Part shown: positions 6,847 to 11,895 of the stretch, in pieces
Position numbering within the stretch: position 1 is the stretch's first letter
How the letters are laid out: every line of letters begins with the position of its first letter
Assembly (NCBI GenBank): GCA_003552425.1
Contig: PUMC01000016.1
Location: 1 to 11,895 of the forward strand
DNA: 11,895 nucleotides
Source: Candidatus Acetothermia bacterium
GTDB taxonomy: Bacteria; Bipolaricaulota; Bipolaricaulia; Bipolaricaulales; Bipolaricaulaceae
Direction of reading: 5' to 3'
Made by a program: the position numbers and the translations under genes
The notes under the pieces: model-generated
Told to the model about the DNA's origin: nothing
Seen by the model: only the letters and a program-made list of their open reading frames with translations
Databases searched by the model: none

Positions 6847-9135
6847 ATGGCTGAGCACGAGAATACCGTCACCCTGAAGGTGGCCGAAGCACATCAGCAG
6901 GACGTAGGCAAGGGCATCGCCAGGATCTCCTCCCAGCACCTCGCTGCACTGGAGCTCTCTCCAGGAGAACCTGTGGAGATCAAGGGGAAGCGCTCGGCGG
7001 GGGCCCTGGCAGCGCCAGGTTACCCCGCCGACGAAGGCCTGGACATCATCCGCGTTGACGGTCTCGTGCGGTCTGCAGCCGAGGTGGGCGTCGGGCACGC
7101 GGTGGAGATCGGCAAGGCCGAGTGGCGGCCGGCCACCCAGGTCACGTTGGCCCCAGCGCGAAAAGGGGTCAGGCTTGTGGCCTCCCCGGACAGCCTGCGG
7201 CAGGCGCTGATGGGGCGGGTGGTGCAGACGGGGGACATCGTGTCCACCGCAGCCCGCGTCCCGCAGACCCCGTTCGGTGGCGAACTCCTCAGCGAGAGGA
7301 TCTTCCGCGAGATCTTCGAGATGGGACACCAGTTCGGGCTGGGGGAAGTCCGGTTGCATGTGGTGCGCAGCAGTCCCAAAGGGATCGTCCGCATCACCGA
7401 GAACACGGAGATCGAACTCTTGCCCGAGTACGTGGAGGTCTCCGAGAGCGACCGGGCCGTCCCCGAGGTCGCCTACGAGGACATCGGGGGGCTGCGTGAT
7501 GTGATCCACAAGATCCGCGAGATGGTGGAGCTCCCCCTGAAGAAGCCGGAACTCTTCGACCGGCTGGGGATCGAGCCCCCGCGGGGCGTGCTCCTACACG
7601 GCCCGCCAGGCACGGGCAAGACGCTCCTTGCCAAGGCCGTCGCCCACGAGACCGATGCCCACTTCATCTCGCTGTCCGGCCCTGAGATCATGTCCCGCTA
7701 CTACGGCGAGTCGGAACAGCGGTTGCGGGAGATCTTCGAGGAGGCGGAGAAGAACGCCCCAACGATCGTGTTCATCGACGAACTCGATTCGATCGCCCCC
7801 AAACGAGCAGAGGTCACGGGGGAGGTGGAGCGGAGGGTCGTGTCGCAGCTCCTCACCCTGATGGACGGCCTGAAGGAACGACGCAATGTCATCGTCATGG
7901 GAGCCACCAACCGGATCGAAGCCATCGATCAGGCACTGCGCCGTCCCGGACGGTTTGACCGGGAGATCGAGGTGCGGGTACCCGACCGAGAGGGGCGAAG
8001 CGAGATCTTCATGATCCACACGCGGGGCATGCCCCTGGAGCAAGACGTTGACCTCGCTGAGTACACGGAGCTGACGCACGGGTTCGTCGGCTCGGACATC
8101 GAAGCGCTGTGCCGTGAAGCGGCGATGAACGCCCTGCGCCGCGTCCTTCCGAAGGTCGACCTAGAACAGGAGGGTATCCCCACTGAGCTCATGGAGGAGC
8201 TGGTGGTCAGTCGCCAGGATTTCGATGAGGCCCTGCGCGAAGTGCGGCCGTCGGCAATGCGCGAGGTGTTGATCGAGGTACCACGGATGTCCTGGGAGGA
8301 CGTTGGCGGTCTCACCGACGTCAAACAGCTCCTCCGCGAGGCCGTGGAGCTACCCCTCCAGCGGCCGGAGGCGTTCCGCAGACTGGGGATCACACCCCCG
8401 AAGGGTGTCCTTCTCTACGGCCCTCCAGGTACGGGGAAGACCTTGCTCGCGCGCGCTGTGGCCAACGAGTCTTCGGCCAACTTCATCGCCACCAAGGGTT
8501 CGGAACTTCTGTCGAAGTGGTACGGCGAATCGGAGCAGCTGGTGGCGGAGGTCTTCCGCCGGGCCCGTCAGGTGGCCCCGGCGGTCATCTTCATGGACGA
8601 ACTCGACTCGCTGGCACCGCGCCGTGGGACAGCCGCAGGCGAGCCCCATGCCACGGAACGTATTGTGAACCAGTTGCTGGCCGAGCTCGACGGCCTGGAA
8701 GAGTTGCGCGGGGTGGTGGTCATCGGAGCCACCAACCGACCTGATCTCCTCGACCCGGCCCTTCTCCGGCCCGGAAGGATGGGTGAGCTGATCTACGTTC
8801 CGGTCCCGGACGACGAAGCCCGGCTGGCCATCTACCGCGTGCACACAAAGGACATGCGCCTGAACCAGGACGTCGACCTTGAGGCGCTGGCGCGGCGTAG
8901 CGAGCGTTTCTCCGGGGCTGACGTGGCGGATGTGTGCCGCAAAGCAGGACGGTTGGCGCTCCGTGAGAACGTGGACAGTGAAGATGTGGCGATGCGCCAC
9001 TTCGAGGCGGCACTTGACGATACGCATCCGTCGATCACACCGGATCTTGAGGAACGATACCGGAAGCTCCGTCGCGAAATGCGCCATGCAACGCGAAGAA
9101 TCGGGTTTGTGGAGGACGAGGCGACAACCCCTTGA
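6847..9135 (+). CDS. Cdc48/VAT-like double-AAA ATPase (protein unfoldase)
   Basis: The protein is 762 residues with the Cdc48/p97/VAT layout: an N-terminal substrate/cofactor domain (about 1-185), AAA ring D1 and AAA ring D2. D1 has Walker A GPPGTGKT (252-259) and Walker B FIDELD (D311, E312); D2 has Walker A GPPGTGKT (525-532) and Walker B FMDELD (D584, E585). Both rings keep aromatic pore-loop residues (SRYYGESE in D1, SKWYGESE in D2), as in archaeal VAT and unlike p97 D1. This suggests active threading of protein substrates in both rings, perhaps feeding a protease. The D2 arginine-finger segment reads [10 protein letters not shown], with Gly646 where an Asp is usual. The C-terminus (DEATTP) lacks a clear HbYX proteasome-docking motif. 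It is monocistronic, divergent from thpR, and closed by an intrinsic terminator. Substrates in this organism are unknown. Confidence 0.95.
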   Translation: MAEHENTVTLKVAEAHQQDVGKGIARISSQHLAALELSPGEPVEIKGKRSAGALAAPGYPADEGLDIIRVDGLVRSAAEVGVGHAVEIGKAEWRPATQVTLAPARKGVRLVASPDSLRQALMGRVVQTGDIVSTAARVPQTPFGGELLSERIFREIFEMGHQFGLGEVRLHVVRSSPKGIVRITENTEIELLPEYVEVSESDRAVPEVAYEDIGGLRDVIHKIREMVELPLKKPELFDRLGIEPPRGVLLHGPPGTGKTLLAKAVAHETDAHFISLSGPEIMSRYYGESEQRLREIFEEAEKNAPTIVFIDELDSIAPKRAEVTGEVERRVVSQLLTLMDGLKERRNVIVMGATNRIEAIDQALRRPGRFDREIEVRVPDREGRSEIFMIHTRGMPLEQDVDLAEYTELTHGFVGSDIEALCREAAMNALRRVLPKVDLEQEGIPTELMEELVVSRQDFDEALREVRPSAMREVLIEVPRMSWEDVGGLTDVKQLLREAVELPLQRPEAFRRLGITPPKGVLLYGPPGTGKTLLARAVANESSANFIATKGSELLSKWYGESEQLVAEVFRRARQVAPAVIFMDELDSLAPRRGTAAGEPHATERIVNQLLAELDGLEELRGVVVIGATNRPDLLDPALLRPGRMGELIYVPVPDDEARLAIYRVHTKDMRLNQDVDLEALARRSERFSGADVADVCRKAGRLALRENVDSEDVAMRHFEAALDDTHPSITPDLEERYRKLRREMRHATRRIGFVEDEATTP

Positions 9136-9167
9136 CAGCGGCCGTCTTCTGTCGTATCTAAGAAGTG

Positions 9168-9195
9168 TGGCCCCCGCGCGGGGCCATTTTTTCTT
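9168..9195 (+). terminator. Intrinsic terminator of the Cdc48-like gene
   Basis: A 7-bp GC-rich stem (TGGCCCC / GGGGCCA) with loop CGCGC is followed directly by six T residues and CTT, 32 bases after the stop codon. On the opposite strand the same hairpin is preceded by A residues but not followed by a T run, so it should act mainly on the plus strand. Confidence 0.92.
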
Positions 9196-9217
9196 GCCCA
9201 CCCTCCCCCATGCGAAA

Positions 9218-9492
9218 GGGTCCGCGCGGACCGCCGTCGGGGGCGCTTCACCGGGCGCGCCGGGATCGTGGACTCGAGTCAAGGATTCCCCTATCACCCA
9301 CAGGGACCGGCTTACCGCTGCTCCCTTCCGGGTCTGACGGGGTTCACCAGTGTGCGTCGCAGGGGGCTCAACCGTCAACGCCCCGGTTTCCAGGCCGCTT
9401 CCAGCTCTGCTCCCTCTCGGGCAGCCCATCGGCCCCACATATAGCGGGTTGTGGGTACAGGGGACCGCTAGCCCCCCGCCGTGCACGGACCC
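9218..9492 (-). ncRNA. ffs: Signal recognition particle RNA, long form with Alu domain (SRP RNA / scRNA)
   Basis: The minus strand carries the 4.5S/6S core of helix 8, with the GGAA tetraloop in CCCGGAAGGG and the 3' loop strand AGCAGC (9317-9340 region). In front of it lies a 5' Alu-type domain containing GGGCTAGCGG, CCCTGTAC, CCGCTATA and GTTGACGGTTG, which strongly resembles the ~270-nt B. subtilis scR. The ends can pair: the 5' GGGTCCGTGC (9492-9483) is complementary to the 3' GCGCGGACCC (9227-9218) with one G-U pair, giving a predicted 275 nt. A promoter places its start point at 9492. The RNA pairs with Ffh to direct membrane proteins to the Sec translocon. The symmetric-loop base that is normally G (CAGG) is A here (CAGA, base 9333). 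No clear T-run terminator follows the 3' end. Confidence 0.95.
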
Positions 9493-9499
9493 AAGGTGA

Positions 9500-9528
9500 A
9501 GTCTAGAGGGCACAAGGTCCGGAGTCAA
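9500..9528 (-). promoter_or_regulatory. Promoter of the SRP RNA gene
   Basis: On the minus strand this reads TTGACT (9528-9523), a 17-base spacer, and TAGACT (9505-9500). Seven bases later comes the G at 9492 that opens the terminal helix of the SRP RNA. The spacing agrees exactly with the predicted 5' end. It lies in the 41-base gap between tRNA-Ser and the SRP RNA, so the RNA can be made independently of the tRNA. Confidence 0.82.
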
Positions 9529-9533
9529 AGGTC

Positions 9534-9623
9534 TGGCGGAGGGGGTGGGATTCGAACCCACGGCACCCTTACGAGTGCACCGGTTCTCCAGACCGGTGGT
9601 TTAGACCGCTCGCCCACCCCTCC
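9534..9623 (-). tRNA. tRNA-Ser (anticodon GGA)
   Basis: This 90-nt class II tRNA has a perfect 7-bp acceptor stem (GGAGGGG / CCCCTCC), discriminator G and an encoded CCA (9536-9534). The anticodon stem is CCGGT/ACCGG with loop CTGGAGA, giving anticodon GGA, which reads UCC and UCU. The long variable arm has a 6-bp stem (GCACTC / GGGTGC, one G-U) with loop GTAA. The T arm is GTGGG-TTCGAAT-CCCAC. Serine identity fits the long variable arm and the G discriminator. Confidence 0.97.
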
Positions 9624-9633
9624 GCATAGGGGA

Positions 9634-9663
9634 ATTCTACGTGTTCCCAATGCACCCGGTCAA
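9634..9663 (-). promoter_or_regulatory. Promoter of tRNA-Ser
   Basis: On the minus strand this reads TTGACC (9663-9658), an 18-base spacer and TAGAAT (9639-9634), placing the start point about 4 bases before the mature tRNA 5' end. The -35 box contains the TGA stop codon (9662-9660) of the upstream phosphate permease gene. Confidence 0.78.
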
Positions 9664-10604
9664 CCAGCCGGCAGTACACTCCCCACCGCCAGCCATAGAA
9701 GCGCACCCACCACACCAGCGAGCAGCGGCGTCAGCACCCAACCAAGACCGATCGACACCATCTGCCTCACGTTCACCGTCTGCACACCGCGCACGAGACC
9801 GATCCCCAGCACAGCCCCTACCACCGCCTGCGACGTGGACACGGGAACACCCACCTGCGCGAACAAGCGCAGTACCGCGGCCTGAGAAGCGGCAGCGAAC
9901 AATGCGGGCAGCAACCCCAGATGCACCAGTCGCTCCCCCACCGTCTCCATCACCCGGCGGGAGTAGGTGACGACACCCAACGCAATGCTCGCCCCTCCGA
10001 GGACGGCAGCCATCGGGACCGAAAGCAACCCCGCGCCCACATACACGCCCGTCACGTTGGCCACACTGTTGGCGCCCAAGGCATACGAACCCAAGATACC
10101 CACCGTTACGATGCTCCAGCGCACCACGGTGTCGTACATGGCAAGACCGCTCAGCCACCGTTCCAGCACCGGACTCACAAAGCGGTGCAGCAGATAGGCA
10201 AGAAGAAAGCTTCCCAGGGGGGACGTCACCCACGAGGCTCCGATGCGTACCATCACACCCCACTCCACCGGACGGCCCGCAACCAGCGCTACACCGATGA
10301 TCGCCCCTACCGCTGCCTGCGTGGCCGAGACGGGGATCCCGCGGATGGTCATCAACGTCACCGTGAGCCCGGCTGCCAACCCCACACAGAACGCCGTTGC
10401 CAGATCGTGCCCGGCAAGCGCACCGTAGGTCGCCATGCCCCGGGCGCCACCAACGTAGGCACCAAGGATGGCGAACGCCCCCGTCAGGATCACGGCTGCC
10501 CGGTACGAGACGGCACGCGCACCTACCCCCAAGCCAAACACGTTGGCTGCGTCGTTGGTCCCGAGGGACCAGCCCATCAAGATCCCAGGTAAGAGCGCCC
10601 ACAT
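9660..10604 (-). CDS. pit: PiT-family inorganic phosphate permease
   Basis: This is a 314-residue, almost wholly hydrophobic protein of the PiT (inorganic phosphate transporter) family, which moves phosphate, or sulfate in some members, across the cell membrane using an H+ or Na+ gradient. The family's inverted repeat is plain: GTNDAANVFG (15-24) with GIPVSATQAAVGAIIG (89-104) in the first half, and GANSVANVTG (177-186) with GVPVSTSQAVVGAVLG (252-267) in the second. Ser180 stands where the second motif usually has Asp. It is short, like many archaeal and deep-branching bacterial members, with no large central loop. I chose ATG at 10604 because GAGGTG sits six bases upstream; a GTG at 10613 lies inside that ribosome site. 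No PhoU-like partner gene is adjacent. Whether it carries phosphate or sulfate cannot be told from sequence alone. Confidence 0.93.
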   Translation of the reverse strand: MWALLPGILMGWSLGTNDAANVFGLGVGARAVSYRAAVILTGAFAILGAYVGGARGMATYGALAGHDLATAFCVGLAAGLTVTLMTIRGIPVSATQAAVGAIIGVALVAGRPVEWGVMVRIGASWVTSPLGSFLLAYLLHRFVSPVLERWLSGLAMYDTVVRWSIVTVGILGSYALGANSVANVTGVYVGAGLLSVPMAAVLGGASIALGVVTYSRRVMETVGERLVHLGLLPALFAAASQAAVLRLFAQVGVPVSTSQAVVGAVLGIGLVRGVQTVNVRQMVSIGLGWVLTPLLAGVVGALLWLAVGSVLPAG

Positions 10605-10610
10605 GGTGTC

Positions 10611-10616
10611 CACCTC
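10611..10616 (-). promoter_or_regulatory. Ribosome binding site of pit
   Basis: On the minus strand this reads GAGGTG, six bases before the ATG at 10604. It overlaps the alternative GTG start at 10613 and so argues against it. It is also part of one copy of a 10-base direct repeat (10606-10615). Confidence 0.7.
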
Positions 10617-10633
10617 GCTGAGGTATGGACGTC

Positions 10634-10662
10634 TTTATACTCCTATGTAGTGCGGGGTGCAA
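10634..10662 (-). promoter_or_regulatory. Promoter of pit
   Basis: On the minus strand this reads TTGCAC (10662-10657), a 17-base spacer and TATAAA (10639-10634), about 30 bases upstream of the ATG. It gives a leader of roughly 20-25 bases. No clear Pho box is recognisable. Confidence 0.72.
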
Positions 10663-10680
10663 GCCTGTGTCCACCTTGTG

Positions 10681-10727
10681 AACCGGAGTTCGGCACACGA
10701 GGCCCAGCCGCGACCCGCGCTCCGGTT
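10681..10727. repeat. Inverted repeat after the glycyl radical enzyme gene
   Basis: AACCGGAG (10681-10688) and CTCCGGTT (10720-10727) form a perfect 8-bp inverted repeat around a 31-base GC-rich interior. The right arm overlaps the TAA stop of the glycyl radical enzyme gene (10726-10728). No T run follows on either strand, so it is not a standard intrinsic terminator; it may stabilise the 3' end of the mRNA or be a protein site. Confidence 0.5.
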
Positions 10728-11895
10728 AGCCGGTGCCGTGCACAGTGCGGCTGATGATCTCCTCTTGCAGCGCTGCGCCAAGATCGCAGAAGTAATCGCT
10801 GTAGCCCGCTACCCGAACCAGGAGCCCCCGATGGTTCTCCGGGTGGGCCTGCGCCCTGCGGAGCAGCGCTGCGTCCACCACGTTGAACTGGATGTGATGG
10901 CCACCCAACGCGAAGTAACCGCGTACGAACGCCGCCAATCGGGTCAGCCCCTCCTCCCCCGCCAACCCCTCGGGGGCGAACTTGATGTTGAGGAGCGTCC
11001 CACCGGTCTTGACATGATCCATCTTGGCGGCAGAGCGCAGTACCGCTGTGGGACCATGCTCGTCTGCACCCTGGACCGGGGAGATCCCCTCGGAGAGGGG
11101 CTGCCCCGCGTGTCGGCCATCCGGCGTAGCCCCCGTCAACGTGCCGAAGTAGATGTGGCTTGTCGTAGGCAGCATGTTGATCCGGTACGTGCCCCCTCGA
11201 GGTGCCGGACGACCATCGACCGCATCGAACAACGCCTCGAACGCCTGACGCATCAGACCGTCGGCCCGGTCGTCGTCGTTCCCGTAGCGCGGGGTGGTGT
11301 GCACCAACCGCTTGCGAAGCGCCTCAGAACCCTGGAAATCGCTGTGCAAAGCCCCAAGCAGCGTCCGCATCTCCACCGTGCCCCACATGTACACATGGTG
11401 ATACAGTGCCGACAGGCTATCGGTGAGCGTGCCGATACCCACGCCCTGAATGTAGGTGGTGTTGTAGCGTGCGCCACCTGCGTTGTAGTCGACGCCTTTG
11501 TCCACGCAGTCGTCGATCAGAAGCGAGAGATAGGGTGCGGGCATATCCTCGGCGAACAGGGCCTGCACCAGCGCGTTCCCCCGCAGCTTCACCTCAATCA
11601 TATGGCGAAGCTGCGCCTTCCAGGCCTCCATGAACGCCTGGAAAGACGCAAACGCCTCCGGGTCGCCCGTCGGCGGCCCGCACCGCACGCCGGTACGCGG
11701 GTCGACCCCGTTGCCGAGCGTAAGCTCCAGAACCTTCACCAGGTTGACGTATCCGGACAGGATGTACGCTTCTTTGCCGAACGCCCCCGTTTCCACGCAC
11801 CCGCTTGTTCCCCCCTCCCGCGCGTCCTCGAGGCGTTTGCCCTGCCGCACGAGCTGATCGACCACAAGATCGGCGTTGAACAGGGCCGGATAGCC
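10726..11895 (-). CDS. Glycyl radical enzyme, probable trans-4-hydroxy-L-proline dehydratase (HypD type), 5' end cut by window
   Basis: The visible 389 residues are the C-terminal half of a pyruvate-formate-lyase-like glycyl radical enzyme. The thiyl/base motif GTSGCVETGAFGKE holds the radical Cys33 and Glu35 (codons 11797-11799 and 11791-11793). The glycyl radical loop RVAGYSDYF holds Gly364 (codon 10804-10806). The Cys-to-Gly spacing is 331 residues, equal to C434/G765 of Clostridioides difficile HypD as I recall it. On the same offset Tyr49 matches Y450, and Leu242/Thr244 in MLPTT match L643/T645 of the HypD pocket. HypD removes water from trans-4-hydroxyproline to give pyrroline-5-carboxylate, which can be reduced to proline. 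About 400 residues are missing upstream. The radical SAM activase such an enzyme needs is not downstream, where pit lies under its own promoter, so it must lie outside the window. Glycyl radical family is near certain; the substrate is a strong inference. Confidence 0.88.
   Translation of the reverse strand, partial: GYPALFNADLVVDQLVRQGKRLEDAREGGTSGCVETGAFGKEAYILSGYVNLVKVLELTLGNGVDPRTGVRCGPPTGDPEAFASFQAFMEAWKAQLRHMIEVKLRGNALVQALFAEDMPAPYLSLLIDDCVDKGVDYNAGGARYNTTYIQGVGIGTLTDSLSALYHHVYMWGTVEMRTLLGALHSDFQGSEALRKRLVHTTPRYGNDDDRADGLMRQAFEALFDAVDGRPAPRGGTYRINMLPTTSHIYFGTLTGATPDGRHAGQPLSEGISPVQGADEHGPTAVLRSAAKMDHVKTGGTLLNIKFAPEGLAGEEGLTRLAAFVRGYFALGGHHIQFNVVDAALLRRAQAHPENHRGLLVRVAGYSDYFCDLGAALQEEIISRTVHGTG

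Larger units (their letters stand above)
10606..10676. repeat. 10-base direct repeat flanking the pit promoter
   Basis: GTGTCCACCT occurs at 10606-10615 (over the pit ribosome site) and again at 10667-10676 (just upstream of the -35 box), 61 bases apart. The copies bracket the promoter. They could be paired operator half-sites or chance. Confidence 0.4.

Noticed and set aside
9132..9160. Promoter-like TTGACA-N17-TATCTA on the plus strand at the end of the Cdc48-like gene
   Set aside because: Transcription from it would begin right at the terminator hairpin and end after about 28 bases. No gene follows on that strand, so it is most likely chance.
8350..9561. A 403-codon open frame on the minus strand
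   Set aside because: It runs through the SRP RNA and antisense to ring D2 of the Cdc48-like ATPase, which has full motifs on the plus strand. No family is recognisable in it.
9637..10698. A 353-codon open frame on the minus strand overlapping pit in another frame
   Set aside because: Cys-, Gly- and Arg-rich shadow translation; the PiT frame on the same strand carries both family repeats and has a promoter and ribosome site.
1..11895. CRISPR arrays, insertion sequences, inteins, attachment sites, toxin-antitoxin pairs
   Set aside because: No spaced direct repeats, transposase or integrase motifs, or terminal inverted repeats were seen, and the large reading frames are uninterrupted and of normal family length.

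Overview
The window looks like a piece of a GC-rich bacterial chromosome, probably from an anaerobe and possibly a thermophile. Bacterial identity rests on DnaE, sigma70-type promoters (TTGACY/TAGAMT), Shine-Dalgarno sites and a long SRP RNA with an Alu domain. A glycyl radical enzyme, which is destroyed by oxygen, points to anaerobic life. A VAT/Cdc48-type double-ring ATPase and an RtcB/archease pair next to each other give an archaea-like flavour, which some deep-branching bacteria and candidate phyla share (Bipolaricaulota/Acetothermia is a guess that the sequence here does not prove). No mobile element, CRISPR array or prophage is visible, and gene packing is tight.

Layout, left to right. 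(1) Plus strand 2-4350: the last ~1000 codons of dnaE, then a membrane-anchored YvcK/CofD-family gene that starts inside the dnaE stop (ATGA overlap). (2) Minus strand 6781-4347: a three-gene RNA-end operon, thpR (2',3'-cyclic phosphodiesterase), archease, rtcB (RNA ligase). Its last stop codon overlaps the yvcK stop tail-to-tail. A TATAAT box lies only 8 bases before the thpR ATG. (3) Plus strand 6847-9135: a double-AAA Cdc48/VAT-like unfoldase, divergent from thpR and ended by a clear intrinsic terminator. (4) Minus strand 9623-9218: tRNA-Ser(GGA) with encoded CCA, followed by the 275-nt SRP RNA. Each has its own recognisable promoter, and the tRNA promoter overlaps the stop codon of the next gene. 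(5) Minus strand 10604-9660: a PiT-family phosphate permease with its own promoter. (6) Minus strand 11895-10726: the C-terminal half of a glycyl radical enzyme whose catalytic spacing matches trans-4-hydroxy-L-proline dehydratase (HypD), cut by the window edge.

How the genes relate: the clearest functional unit is thpR-archease-rtcB. All three act on, or support action on, RNA with 2',3'-cyclic phosphate ends. RtcB seals such ends to 5'-OH RNA, archease re-activates RtcB, and ThpR opens cyclic phosphates. The tRNA-Ser/SRP block is a stable-RNA pair like that seen near scr in Bacillus. The other genes are housekeeping (replication, protein unfolding, phosphate uptake) or metabolic (glycyl radical enzyme) and have no obvious shared pathway. 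I found no wholly new system. The points most worth checking are the RNA-repair operon with its apparently leaderless promoter, an odd base in the SRP RNA core, the membrane-anchored YvcK, and the HypD-like enzyme without a downstream activase.
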